Shown here piece after piece: positions 42,964 through 52,178 of a stretch of DNA of 64,000 bases (its first letter is position 1; every line of letters starts with the position of its first letter). Below the pieces are notes generated by a model. The model did no database searches. It worked only from the letters and a program-made list of their open reading frames with translations, and had not been told where the DNA came from. Both the position numbers and the translations under genes were made by a program. This stretch comes from Campylobacter_A concisus_Y (GTDB lineage: Bacteria; Campylobacterota; Campylobacteria; Campylobacterales; Campylobacteraceae). The stretch spans positions 221,036 through 285,035 of the forward strand of contig NZ_CABPTY010000002.1 in assembly GCF_902460415.1 (NCBI RefSeq), given 5' to 3'.

Positions 42964-45900
42964 ATCTGTCCTTTATCTATTTTTCTAGCTGCTACCTCAA
43001 AATATGGCAAATTAGACCAATTTTCTCGGTTACCAACTATATAAATAACCTCTTTTGCTCTTGTTAGTGCTACATTTAGTAAATTTGGCGTACTAGCAGC
43101 CCATGCTCTAGCGCCTTTTGTGGCACCGCCAAGAACAAAGATAACAACATCAGCTTCTTTGCCTTGCATGGTGTGAATGGTACCAGCCCCTTTTAAATTT
43201 TTACAAACATCTTTAAAAGGTGTTATTATTTTAACGCTATCTTTTAGCTTGGCTAGCTTACCATCTAAAAGCTCTTTAACGATCATGCCTTCAGCTTTAT
43301 TATAGTTACCTATCCATTCATCACTACTAACATCAATCCATTCTGTTTTGATATTAGGATCACTAAGTTTACTTTTACTACTTCTACCAAGTATCATCAT
43401 ATCATCATATGTTGTTTCGTTTGAAATTTTAAACATAGGGTTGGCGCACCTTCTATGAACGATAAGTGGCGAACCAACCCAAATGGACTTACCCTCTCCT
43501 TTTATATATGTACCAATATTTTGTACTTTATCGGCTCGAAGTTGAACTGATGATTTTAGTAGATTAAACTCATCCTTTGCATCGCAGTAGCGTAAAATAG
43601 CGTTATTTAAAGCTGGTGGCAATGTTACAACAGGCTCAAGTTGAAGTGGATCACCAACTACAACAGCCATGTTTGAACGAAGCAGTGCACCTAATGCGTT
43701 AGTTAAATTTGCCTGCCCTGCCTCATCTATTAAGAGCAAGCCTATATCGCCATTTAGTAGCTCTTTAAAGGTATTATTAAAAGATGCGAAAGTAGAACTA
43801 ACAACTGGCGTTAGTAAAAATAATCCTTTTATTATTTCACGTCTATCTTTAGCCTCAAGCCCGTTTTTCTCAGCCATTTTTTCATCATTAAATATAACAC
43901 TAAGAGCTCGTAAATTTGTTCTAACAGCTTCTTTGCAAGCAAAGATAGTGGCTTTATGCAGATTAAGCGCTTCTTTAAAAAGCTTGATTCTTGCGTTAAA
44001 AAGCTTTGTCTTATGAAATTTCTCATCAAAGCCAAGCTCCATCATAAATGGCATACTCTTTTGCATTCCTTCATTACTCTGATTAAAACTACCATTTAAA
44101 AAGCTATCAAGCTCTTCACTTCTACCAATTAATTTTTGACGTCTAACAAAGTCATCATTAAGCCTATTAAGATGATCTATTTTAGCGTTAAGTTCTAAAA
44201 TTTTATCTTCGAGCTGAGTTATTTGAGATTTTAGTTCGTTTAATTTTGCTTCATTCTTCTCTTTATTTTCACTATTTTGCTTGCTTGCTTCCAAATTTTG
44301 CTCAGCTATTTGGCGATTTATCTCACTAACTTTTTGCACTTCATTGTTATATTTTTCAAAAGCTTGCGTCTTTAAAATTTGCTGGAAAATAAAAAATGAT
44401 GGCTTTATAGGCACACTCAGATACTCTTGTAAAATTTCATTTTGGCCAATAAGCTTTGCTAGCTCGTTAGCTTCAGCCACCTTTTGTTCTAGCTCATTTT
44501 TGCTCAAATCCAGCTCATCTATTAGTGGCTTTAAAAGCTCGTCTATTTGCTTTGCTGAATTATAGTTATCAAGTCTTTTATCGATATTTATAAGCTCGCT
44601 ATTTATACTTTTTAGCTCCTCTTCTTTGATCCTGATCTCACTAAAAAGTAGATTTACTTCATGTAAGGCTTGATTAAATTTCTCCTTCGCCTCGTCAAAA
44701 TCATCAATTCCTTCGCCAGTAGCCAAGTATTTGCCAAGCCCCATTAAAAAGTCATCTTGTTCTATAAATTCTTTAAATTCTTTTGAAATGTCTTCAAATT
44801 GACTATGCGTTTTTTCGATCTTTACGCCATTAATCGCGTTAAAAACAAAATTTGACTTATTTTGCTTTGAGCCAAGAGGTATGCAAAAAAGCCCCCATGC
44901 AGGTTTTGAGATAAAAGATTTTTCGCCAAAATTTATCTTTTCATCAGCCGAGAGAAGCCTTGTAGCTATAAATTTAAAATAATCAATCTCGCCTGCGTAA
45001 CTACCGATGCTTTTTAGTTGGCTAAGCTCTTTACTTAAAATTTCAACCGCACCGTTATTACAAGAGCTAACAACCATCTCATAGCCCTGAAGTTCTTTAT
45101 TTAGAGTAAAATAAAGCACCTTATCGCTACTATCTCGAACTGGTGCAAAGATATCATGTCTACTCATTTGCGCGAGCTTCATCGCTCTAAGCGTAACAAC
45201 TTCAGCCATTACGTCTTTTAAAAGAGTTGTTTTACCAGTGCCTGGAGCACCATTTACGCTATAAATTCCACCACTTTTTTCTTTAAATTTTTTAATGATG
45301 TTATTAACGGCAATTTGCTGTGAAAAATTTAGAGCAAAGTCGCTAGAAAAGGCCGATCTTGGATACTCTTCTGCTTTAAAAAAATCTCTAACAAGCCTTC
45401 TATTTTGCTCATCTCTTACATCAAGTCTTTCAAATTTATTCTCACTGCCATCATCCAAAAACTGATCAGTTAGCTCATGTGTCCTGCCTGACTCGTAAAA
45501 TTTGATAAGCAAATTTATATCATCTATGAAAAAGCTATTTAAAAGGCTATCATTTTCTTTAAAATTTGGATTTATGATCTTTACTTCAAGCCTTAAGAAA
45601 TCATTACAAAATGGTGTTTTAAGTGCACTTTTTAGCTCATCGTTTATAAGCTTTATATATTTGCCAAATTCCATTTTTTCTTTATAGATAGATAGCTTAT
45701 CTTTTATGCGCTCACACTCTTTGCTAAAATCACTTTGGCTTATCTCTTTTAGATAATCTAGGCGAGCCATTGCCCAAGGAGCTGTTGAGATAAAAAGATC
45801 ATCAGATGAGTTTGGTGTAAAAAACGGAGTTAAATCATCATCTAAATTTACATCTTTTAAAGTAAAATTTTGGTCATCTTTACAAAATACCAAATCACCA

Positions 45901-46244
45901 GCGAGCTTAAGCTTATAACAAAATGCCTTTTCAAAGCTCGTTTGCTCAGAGCGTAGCTCATCTAAAATTTGCTCTTTTTCAAATTTCACCTTTGCTAGCT
46001 TTGATATCGCAAGGGCGAGCAAGTCAGTCTCAAAAATGCCGCCGTAAATCGAAATTTCTACACCATTTTTTAAAAGCGACCTGTCAAATGCCCTTAAAAT
46101 TTGCATAAATTTCTCATCGAAATTTGCGATATCAAGGTCCATTGATTTTTTAAATTTGCTATTTGTCTTTTTTGGCTCGTCTAAGGTTTTTGGCTCTAAA
46201 TATTGTGATAATAAAAAGTATTTTAAGGTGTTTGCCCTACTCAA
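42960..46244 (-). CDS. Large UPF1-like superfamily 1 helicase/ATPase
   Basis: The 1094-aa protein has Walker A in GAPGTGKTTLLKD (about residue 333), a long coiled coil (about 520-740), motif II in LLIDEAGQAN (about 838), motif III in VVVGDPLQLEPVV, motif V in GTIHTMQGKEADVVIF and motif VI in NVALTRAKEVIYIVG (about 1056). This is the AAA_11/AAA_12 (Dna2/NAM7/UPF1) type. The N-terminal 300 residues have no recognised domain. Proteins of this kind occur both as housekeeping RNA/DNA helicases and in defence islands. Its stop overlaps the hisF start by four bases. The function is not known. Confidence 0.85.
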   Translation of the reverse strand: MSRANTLKYFLLSQYLEPKTLDEPKKTNSKFKKSMDLDIANFDEKFMQILRAFDRSLLKNGVEISIYGGIFETDLLALAISKLAKVKFEKEQILDELRSEQTSFEKAFCYKLKLAGDLVFCKDDQNFTLKDVNLDDDLTPFFTPNSSDDLFISTAPWAMARLDYLKEISQSDFSKECERIKDKLSIYKEKMEFGKYIKLINDELKSALKTPFCNDFLRLEVKIINPNFKENDSLLNSFFIDDINLLIKFYESGRTHELTDQFLDDGSENKFERLDVRDEQNRRLVRDFFKAEEYPRSAFSSDFALNFSQQIAVNNIIKKFKEKSGGIYSVNGAPGTGKTTLLKDVMAEVVTLRAMKLAQMSRHDIFAPVRDSSDKVLYFTLNKELQGYEMVVSSCNNGAVEILSKELSQLKSIGSYAGEIDYFKFIATRLLSADEKINFGEKSFISKPAWGLFCIPLGSKQNKSNFVFNAINGVKIEKTHSQFEDISKEFKEFIEQDDFLMGLGKYLATGEGIDDFDEAKEKFNQALHEVNLLFSEIRIKEEELKSINSELINIDKRLDNYNSAKQIDELLKPLIDELDLSKNELEQKVAEANELAKLIGQNEILQEYLSVPIKPSFFIFQQILKTQAFEKYNNEVQKVSEINRQIAEQNLEASKQNSENKEKNEAKLNELKSQITQLEDKILELNAKIDHLNRLNDDFVRRQKLIGRSEELDSFLNGSFNQSNEGMQKSMPFMMELGFDEKFHKTKLFNARIKLFKEALNLHKATIFACKEAVRTNLRALSVIFNDEKMAEKNGLEAKDRREIIKGLFLLTPVVSSTFASFNNTFKELLNGDIGLLLIDEAGQANLTNALGALLRSNMAVVVGDPLQLEPVVTLPPALNNAILRYCDAKDEFNLLKSSVQLRADKVQNIGTYIKGEGKSIWVGSPLIVHRRCANPMFKISNETTYDDMMILGRSSKSKLSDPNIKTEWIDVSSDEWIGNYNKAEGMIVKELLDGKLAKLKDSVKIITPFKDVCKNLKGAGTIHTMQGKEADVVIFVLGGATKGARAWAASTPNLLNVALTRAKEVIYIVGNRENWSNLPYFEVAARKIDKGQI

Positions 46245-46350
46245 ATTTATGCCTTATTTTGTTGTTATTTAGTGATTATAGTCCATTTTATATATGATTA
46301 AACTAAACTTGTAATCATTGTATAAGTAATTTTTGGCTAATATCGCGGCT

Positions 46351-47193
46351 ATGATAAAGGCAAAAAAGCACTTTGGACAGAATTTTTTACAAGACAAAGC
46401 GACACTAGATAAGATCATCCAAGCGATACCCAAGGACGTAGAAAACGTCGTTGAGATTGGGCCTGGCTTAGGTGATTTGACATTTAGACTTTTGCAAATT
46501 TACAAAACGACCTCTTTTGAGATAGATTGTGAGCTGTTTCAAATTTTAAAGGTCAAATTTGCAAATGAGATCCAAAATGGACAATTAAAACTTTTTTGTA
46601 AAGATGCTTTAGAGCAGTGGCAAGAAGAGGGCGGACTAAGTAGTCAGAACTACTTTTTAGTCGCAAATTTGCCCTATTACGTTGCTACGAAGATGATACT
46701 AAATGCGATAGATGACGAAAAATGCCTTGGACTTATCGTGATGATACAAAAAGAGGTTGCTCTTAAATTTAGTGCAAAGAGCAAGGATAAAGAATTTAGC
46801 GCTTTATCGATCCTCGCTTCACTTCAAGGCAGGTGTGAGCTTTTGTTTGATGTGGATGCAAAGCTTTTTAATCCACCTCCAAAGGTCACATCCTCAGTCA
46901 TCAAACTACAAAAAACAAAAAAGATTTTTGGCAAAGACGGGATTTTCAAAGATGCAAAACAGTACGAGGCTTTTAAAGTATTTTTAAGAGCTGCGTTTGC
47001 TTCGCCAAGAAAGACGCTTTTGAAAAATTTATCCACAAATTTTGACAAAAATGCGTTAGAAGAAATTTTTGAAAGCTTAGGCTTAGCTCAAAATTTACGT
47101 CCACACGAGCTAGATGTCGATTTTTATCTAAAAGTATTTGAAAGATTAAAGGAAGATAATGAACGACAAAAACGAAGAAAAAGTTGTAACTAA
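46351..47193 (+). CDS. rsmA: 16S rRNA dimethyladenosine transferase
   Basis: The roughly 280-aa enzyme dimethylates A1518 and A1519 of 16S rRNA (KsgA). It starts with KAKKHFGQNFLQD, and has VVEIGPGLGDLT (SAM site) and NLPYYVATKMI (catalytic motif). The ATG at 46351 fits the family's N-terminus better than the TTG at 46333 in the same frame; neither has a strong ribosome site. The last 35 bases overlap rnj. The helicase gene is divergent upstream. Confidence 0.94.
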   Translation: MIKAKKHFGQNFLQDKATLDKIIQAIPKDVENVVEIGPGLGDLTFRLLQIYKTTSFEIDCELFQILKVKFANEIQNGQLKLFCKDALEQWQEEGGLSSQNYFLVANLPYYVATKMILNAIDDEKCLGLIVMIQKEVALKFSAKSKDKEFSALSILASLQGRCELLFDVDAKLFNPPPKVTSSVIKLQKTKKIFGKDGIFKDAKQYEAFKVFLRAAFASPRKTLLKNLSTNFDKNALEEIFESLGLAQNLRPHELDVDFYLKVFERLKEDNERQKRRKSCN

Positions 47194-49288
47194 CCAAAGT
47201 AAAAACAACAAAAGACGAAGATTTAGACCAAAAAATAAACCAAAACAAGAGGGCGAAACTACCGAGCAAACCTCACTAGCAAGCAAAAGTGTGATAGATA
47301 ACTTCTTTGCAGCAGAGCAAGCTGAAACTGAAACGCATGCCGAGCCAAAGAGCCAAAATTCTCGTCTAAAAAAGCTAAGAAACAATAAAAATCAGAACAA
47401 AAATGGCGAAAACAATAAGCCAAAAGAGCAAAAACAAGAATCACAAGAAACAAAAACCAAAACGCAAGAACAAAAAGAAAAGCCTAAAAAAGCTAAAAAG
47501 CCAAAGAAAAATTTACCTGCAAAACTAAATGGTAATGAACAATGGCAGCAAGATATTGCAAGCGCAATGGTAGCAAACAAGGCCGTTCACGAGCTTCGTC
47601 TGGAGCCGATGAAGTATCTAAACTCAAGCGAACATAAAATTCGTATAACGCCACTTGGCGGTCTTGGTGAGATCGGCGGAAATATGACCGTCTTTGAGAC
47701 AGAAACTAGCGCTATCATCGTTGATATCGGCATGAGTTTTCCGAGCGAGAGCATGCACGGCGTGGATATACTAATCCCTGACTTTGACTACGTTCGCAAG
47801 ATAAAAGACAAGATAAAAGGTGTCATCATCACTCACGCGCACGAGGATCACATCGGCGCAGTACCATATTTCTACAAAGAGTTTAAATTTCCAATTTACG
47901 CTACGCCTTTGCCACTTGGTATGATAAACAATAAATTTGAAGAGCACGGCTTAAAGCAAGAGCGCTCACTTTTCCGCTCTGTCGAAAAAAGAAAGCCATA
48001 TCTAATAGGCGACTTTGAGGTTGAATGGATACACATCACACACTCTATCATCGATGCTAGCGCGCTAGCCATTACGACAAAGGCTGGCACCATCATCCAT
48101 ACGGGCGACTTTAAGATCGACCATACGCCGATCGACGGCTATCCAACTGACCTTGGCAGACTTGCATACTACGGTGAAAGAGGTGTATTATGTCTAATGA
48201 GCGATAGCACGAACAGCTACCGCGAAGGATTTACCAAAAGCGAAAGCAGTGTTGGCAAGACCTTTGATGCGATATTCTCAAAGGCCAAAGGCCGCGTGAT
48301 AATGAGCACATTTAGTTCAAACATACACCGCGTCTATCAAGCGATCGAGTGGGGGCTAAAATACAACCGCAAAGTCTGTGTCATCGGTAGATCAATGGAG
48401 AGAAATTTGTATACTGCAATGGAGCTTGGCTATATCAAGCTTGATAAGAAAATTTTTATTGATGCAAACGAGGTTGGCAAATTTAAAGATAACGAGGTTC
48501 TGATCGTTACCACAGGCTCTCAGGGTGAGACTATGAGCGCGCTGTACCGAATGGCTACTGATGAACACAAATACATCAAAATAAAGCCAACCGATCAGAT
48601 CATAATCAGCTCAAAAGCGATCCCAGGCAATGAAAGCAGTATCTCGACTGTATTAAATTTCCTAATAAAATCAGGTGCAAGCGTCGCTTATCAAGACTTT
48701 AGCGAGATCCACGTCAGCGGTCACGCGGCACAAGAAGAGCAAAAGCTGATGCTACGTCTTATAAAACCAAAATTTTTCTTACCGGTGCATGGCGAGTATA
48801 ATCACATCGCAAAACACAAAGAGACAGCTATTAGCTGTGGCGTAGATGAGAGAAATATCTATCTAATGAGCGATGGCGATCAAATGGAGATCTGTCAAAA
48901 ATACTTAAAACGTGTAAAAACGGTAAAAACCGGCAAAGTCTTCATAGACAATCAAATAAATAAACAAATCTCAGACGATGTCGTCATCGATAGACAAAAC
49001 CTTGCTGAAGCAGGTGTCGTCATGATAATCGCTCAAATTTCACGTCATGGCGCAAAGCTTATAAACAAGCCTCGTGTCATTAGCTACGGCCTTGTGGGCA
49101 ATAAACAAGATGCGGAGTTTAGCAAGGAGATGCAAGAAATTTTGACGCAGTTTTTAAGCAACGTCAAAGAGGAGCTTTTAAAAGATGGCAGACTGCTCGA
49201 GTCACAAGTGCGTCAAGTGATTAGAAAGCATATCTTTAGAAAGGTCAAAAAGTACCCAACTATCGTACCAATTATCTATCTAATGTAA
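47159..49288 (+). CDS. rnj: Ribonuclease J
   Basis: The 709-aa metallo-beta-lactamase RNase has the zinc motif THAHEDHIGAVP, a beta-CASP domain and a C-terminal region ending IVPIIYLM. The first 130 residues are a lysine/asparagine/glutamine-rich disordered extension, as in Helicobacter and Campylobacter RNase J, where it is linked to RNA and helicase binding. It starts inside rsmA with AAAGGAAGATA before the ATG. It is the main mRNA-decay nuclease of bacteria that lack RNase E. Confidence 0.95.
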   Translation: MNDKNEEKVVTNQSKNNKRRRFRPKNKPKQEGETTEQTSLASKSVIDNFFAAEQAETETHAEPKSQNSRLKKLRNNKNQNKNGENNKPKEQKQESQETKTKTQEQKEKPKKAKKPKKNLPAKLNGNEQWQQDIASAMVANKAVHELRLEPMKYLNSSEHKIRITPLGGLGEIGGNMTVFETETSAIIVDIGMSFPSESMHGVDILIPDFDYVRKIKDKIKGVIITHAHEDHIGAVPYFYKEFKFPIYATPLPLGMINNKFEEHGLKQERSLFRSVEKRKPYLIGDFEVEWIHITHSIIDASALAITTKAGTIIHTGDFKIDHTPIDGYPTDLGRLAYYGERGVLCLMSDSTNSYREGFTKSESSVGKTFDAIFSKAKGRVIMSTFSSNIHRVYQAIEWGLKYNRKVCVIGRSMERNLYTAMELGYIKLDKKIFIDANEVGKFKDNEVLIVTTGSQGETMSALYRMATDEHKYIKIKPTDQIIISSKAIPGNESSISTVLNFLIKSGASVAYQDFSEIHVSGHAAQEEQKLMLRLIKPKFFLPVHGEYNHIAKHKETAISCGVDERNIYLMSDGDQMEICQKYLKRVKTVKTGKVFIDNQINKQISDDVVIDRQNLAEAGVVMIIAQISRHGAKLINKPRVISYGLVGNKQDAEFSKEMQEILTQFLSNVKEELLKDGRLLESQVRQVIRKHIFRKVKKYPTIVPIIYLM

Positions 49289-49297
49289 GGAAAATTT

Positions 49298-50251
49298 ATG
49301 CAAAAAGCCAACCAAATCGCAGCCGAAGTTTTGAAGATAGAAGCAAACGAGCTTTTAAGACATGCTAAAAACTTAGAGATAGAAGATGCTGTAAATTTGA
49401 TATTTAATACAAAAGGCAAGGTCATAGTCACAGGTGTAGGCAAGAGCGGCCATGTAGGCGCAAAGATCGCCGCTACGCTTGCAAGTACTGGTACGCCAAG
49501 CTTTTTCTTGCATCCAACAGAGGCTATGCATGGTGACCTTGGCATGATAGAAAAGGATGATGTTTTGTTAGCCATTAGCTTTAGTGGCGAGAGCGATGAG
49601 CTTATCAAAATTTTACCTCATGTAAAGCGCTTTGGCGTAAAGATCGTCGCAATGGCAAGAAGTAAAACAAGCTCACTTGGTAAATTTAGCGATGCATTTA
49701 TTAGCATAGATGTAGAGAAAGAGGCCTGCCCACTAAACGCTGCTCCAACAGCATCAACTACGCTAACGTTAGCTCTTGGCGATGCGTTGGCTGTTTGTTT
49801 GATGCAAAGGCGAGGCTTTAAAAAAGAGGACTTTGCAAATTTTCATCCAGGTGGCAGCCTTGGCAAGAGGCTATTTTTAAAGGTCAAAGATGTGATGAGA
49901 AGCGAAAATTTACCGATAGTTCGCTGGAATGCAAGCCTAAAAAGTGCAATCGATACTATGACACACGGTAAACTTGGCACGGTCCTAATCGTCGATAAAG
50001 ATGGTGTATTAGATGCTATTTTAAGCGACGGCGATCTTAGACGTGCGCTTATGAGAGAAGACTTTGATCTAGACGAGCCAGCAATGAAATTTGCAACTTT
50101 ACATCCAAAAGAGATAAACGACAAGGAAATGTTAGCCGTGGATGCGTTAGCTTTAATAGAAAAGTATAAAATTCAGCTTCTAGCCGTTGTAGAAAATGGT
50201 GTACCCGTGGGCGTTTTACACATCCATGACCTTGCAAATTTAGGACTATAA
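49298..50251 (+). CDS. kdsD: Arabinose-5-phosphate isomerase (KpsF/GutQ type)
   Basis: The 317-aa protein has an SIS domain (VTGVGKSGHVGAKIAATLASTG, then ISFSGESDEL) followed by two CBS domains (about residues 200-317), the layout of D-arabinose-5-phosphate isomerases. It supplies the precursor of Kdo for lipooligosaccharide. It begins nine bases after rnj with AAGGA, and is followed one base after its stop by rluB. Confidence 0.92.
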   Translation: MQKANQIAAEVLKIEANELLRHAKNLEIEDAVNLIFNTKGKVIVTGVGKSGHVGAKIAATLASTGTPSFFLHPTEAMHGDLGMIEKDDVLLAISFSGESDELIKILPHVKRFGVKIVAMARSKTSSLGKFSDAFISIDVEKEACPLNAAPTASTTLTLALGDALAVCLMQRRGFKKEDFANFHPGGSLGKRLFLKVKDVMRSENLPIVRWNASLKSAIDTMTHGKLGTVLIVDKDGVLDAILSDGDLRRALMREDFDLDEPAMKFATLHPKEINDKEMLAVDALALIEKYKIQLLAVVENGVPVGVLHIHDLANLGL

Positions 50252-50252
50252 A

Positions 50253-51026
50253 ATGGAAAAAACAAGACTAAATAAATTTATCTCACATAACACAAATTAC
50301 TCACGCCGTGAGGCAGATGAGCTAATAAAAGCTGGTAAGGTTAGCATAGCAGGACGTGTGGTTAGCGACCTTGCCACAAGCGTGGATGAAGATGACAAAG
50401 TACGTATAAATGGTCATTTGATAAAGCTAAAAAAGGAATTTACTGTTATCGTCTATCATAAACAAAAGGGTGAACTAGTTAGCAAAAAAGACGACCGCGG
50501 ACGAAAGACGATCTATGATACGTTAGATAAGAAATTTGCAAAATTTGTTAGCGTAGGACGCTTAGACTATGCAAGTGAAGGGCTACTTTTACTAACTGAC
50601 GCTCCAGCAATCGCCACAGCTTTGATGAATAGCGACTTAGAGCGCGAATACTATCTAAAGGTAAAAGGCGAGGTGACAAAAGAGGTGATTGAGGCGATGA
50701 CAAATGGCTTTTTCGCCAAGGACGCTACCAAAGGCGCACATGCAAAAACTACTATAAAATCAATGGAATTTAAGCCATTTCTAGCCTATAAAGTCTTTGG
50801 CTCAAGCGGCGGCTATACAAAACTAAAGGTCATCATCAACGAAGGGCAAAACAGAGAGCTTCGCCGTTTCTTTGGATACTTTGACCTTGAAGTGATGGAT
50901 CTAAAACGTGTTAGTTTTGGGCGTGTTAGCCTTGATATGCTAAAACCTGGCAAATGGCGCTACTTTGAAAATAGCGAATATGAAGACCTAAGAGACTTTT
51001 TAAAAGTTAATAACGTTAGATACTAA
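50253..51026 (+). CDS. rluB: Pseudouridine synthase, RluB/RsuA family
   Basis: The 257-aa protein has an N-terminal S4 domain (RLNKFISHNTNYSRREADELIKAG) and the RsuA-type catalytic segment VGRLDYASEGLLLLTDA with the active Asp, then NEGQNRELRRFFG. It modifies 23S rRNA near the peptidyl transferase centre. It is the last gene of the rsmA-rnj-kdsD-rluB run and is followed by a strong hairpin. Confidence 0.92.
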   Translation: MEKTRLNKFISHNTNYSRREADELIKAGKVSIAGRVVSDLATSVDEDDKVRINGHLIKLKKEFTVIVYHKQKGELVSKKDDRGRKTIYDTLDKKFAKFVSVGRLDYASEGLLLLTDAPAIATALMNSDLEREYYLKVKGEVTKEVIEAMTNGFFAKDATKGAHAKTTIKSMEFKPFLAYKVFGSSGGYTKLKVIINEGQNRELRRFFGYFDLEVMDLKRVSFGRVSLDMLKPGKWRYFENSEYEDLRDFLKVNNVRY

Positions 51027-51031
51027 CATTA

Positions 51032-51060
51032 GGCTTGTTTCTCCAATAAAGAGGCAAGCC
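51032..51060 (+). terminator. Hairpin after rluB
   Basis: An 11-bp stem (GGCTTGTTTCT / AGAGGCAAGCC with two G-T pairs) and a 7-base loop lies just after rluB. The T run is missing, but location fits the end of the core operon. Confidence 0.5.
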
Positions 51061-51223
51061 AAACATATTTCTGCAAATACACACCAAAATCACAAAAATT
51101 TATTAGACAGCATGTAAATTTGTCTTTCATAATCTAACCAAAAGATAAATAGATAATTAACAATAATCTAAGGTTTAAAAAGACAAAATATCTTTTAAGA
51201 AATTTATAAAAAATGGAGTAAAA

Positions 51224-51635
51224 ATGAAAAAGATTGTATTTTTATCTATGTTTTTATTAACTATTGGATTTTCACAGGATCTTGTAGACCTTGGATTTGA
51301 TGCTTACGATAAAGGCGACTACAATAAAGCGGCTAAGATATTTTCTAGGGCTTGCGACAATGAAGTTATTGATGGATGTTTAAATTTAGGATACTTATAT
51401 ATGGATGGCTTGGGGGGGGGTAAGGCAAGACTACCATAAGGCAGCCGAACTATTCAAAGAAGCTTGTGATGGAGGAAATGTTCAAAGTTGTAGTATTTTA
51501 GGAAGTTTGTATATACAAGGGCTAGGATTAAGCCGAGACTATCACGCCGCAAAGGAATATTTTGGTAAAGCGTGTGATTTAGGAGATCAAAAAGTGTGCG
51601 ATTTTTACAAAAAACTAAATGAATGGGGGCTTTAA
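51224..51635 (+). pseudogene. Sel1-repeat secreted protein, off by poly-G frameshift
   Basis: The first frame encodes a signal peptide (FLSMFLLTIGFSQ) and the first Sel1 repeat, then passes through a G run and stops at 51439. The second frame carries on as VRQDYHKAAELFKEACDGG with two more repeats to 51635. With eight or eleven Gs the two would join into a protein of about 137 aa; with the nine Gs here it is off. It therefore looks like a phase-variable gene and not a dead one. Sel1 proteins of this type (Hcp-like, paired cysteines) are secreted in Campylobacter and Helicobacter. A related gene is at 56271. Confidence 0.85.
51412..51420 (+). repeat. Poly-G contingency tract (9 G)
   Basis: Nine consecutive Gs within the Sel1-repeat reading frame. 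Tracts of eight to eleven Gs in Campylobacter change length by slippage and switch genes on and off. Eight or eleven would restore the frame. Confidence 0.85.
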
Positions 51636-51668
51636 TACTCAAAAACAACCCAGTGAGCTCTAATAAAT

Positions 51669-52178
51669 TTATATCTTATTTTCTGAAAGTAGGATGTTTA
51701 TATATGGATTTAGTAACGTCTCACCGCGTGCTGCGTAGAGCAAGACCTCTTTAAAGTAGTTGTCGTTTATGCCATATGTGTGAAACTCGTACGCTCCTAT
51801 GCCGTATCCCATGGGAGTTATATCGACCCTTGAGTACCACGCATTTTGCGCTAGGATGTAGCGATTCGTATCTCTTGAATAGACATATAGTTTGATCTTA
51901 TCTTTGCTCTTTTGCCCCATATACCAGATGAAAGAATTTGTGATGTCGTTAAAAAAGTAGATGTCGCCATTTGGCATGATTACCTGGGCTGTGTCGTTGT
52001 TATCAGCGATAAGCGTCCTACTCTCATAACATATAAATTTATTTGGCGTAAGTTGCTCGATCGGCTCTGATTTGCCATTATTTAAAACTAAAATTTTATC
52101 ATCACTTATGTCGGCATTATAGGCAAGTACGGCTAAAACTAGAGCTAACAAACACAAAGAAAAAATTTGCTTTATCAA
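51669..52178 (-). CDS. Membrane-anchored, degenerate NosL-like protein
   Basis: The TTG at 52178 follows an AAGAGGA ribosome site and overlaps the preceding stop by four bases; a longer frame to 52238 has no such support. The 169-aa product has an N-terminal helix (SLCLLALVLAVLAYN) and a periplasmic domain. By eye its TAQVIMPNGDIYFFNDITN, LYVYSRDT and ITPMGYGIGAYEF segments line up with the NosL domains of the protein at 55076 (ATLIKSDGKDYYFDGVKD, AYVSDYY, VYGPMGDEFIPF). The CxxCGM copper site is reduced to one cysteine (FICYESR). It is the last gene of the sulfite-reductase array. The NosL assignment is my inference. Confidence 0.65.
   Translation of the reverse strand: MIKQIFSLCLLALVLAVLAYNADISDDKILVLNNGKSEPIEQLTPNKFICYESRTLIADNNDTAQVIMPNGDIYFFNDITNSFIWYMGQKSKDKIKLYVYSRDTNRYILAQNAWYSRVDITPMGYGIGAYEFHTYGINDNYFKEVLLYAARGETLLNPYINILLSENKI

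Noticed and set aside
47159..47560. Lysine/asparagine/glutamine-rich start of RNase J considered as a separate repeat or a misassembled frame
   Set aside because: Such an extension is known in RNase J of Helicobacter and Campylobacter, and the ribosome site directly before the ATG supports this start.
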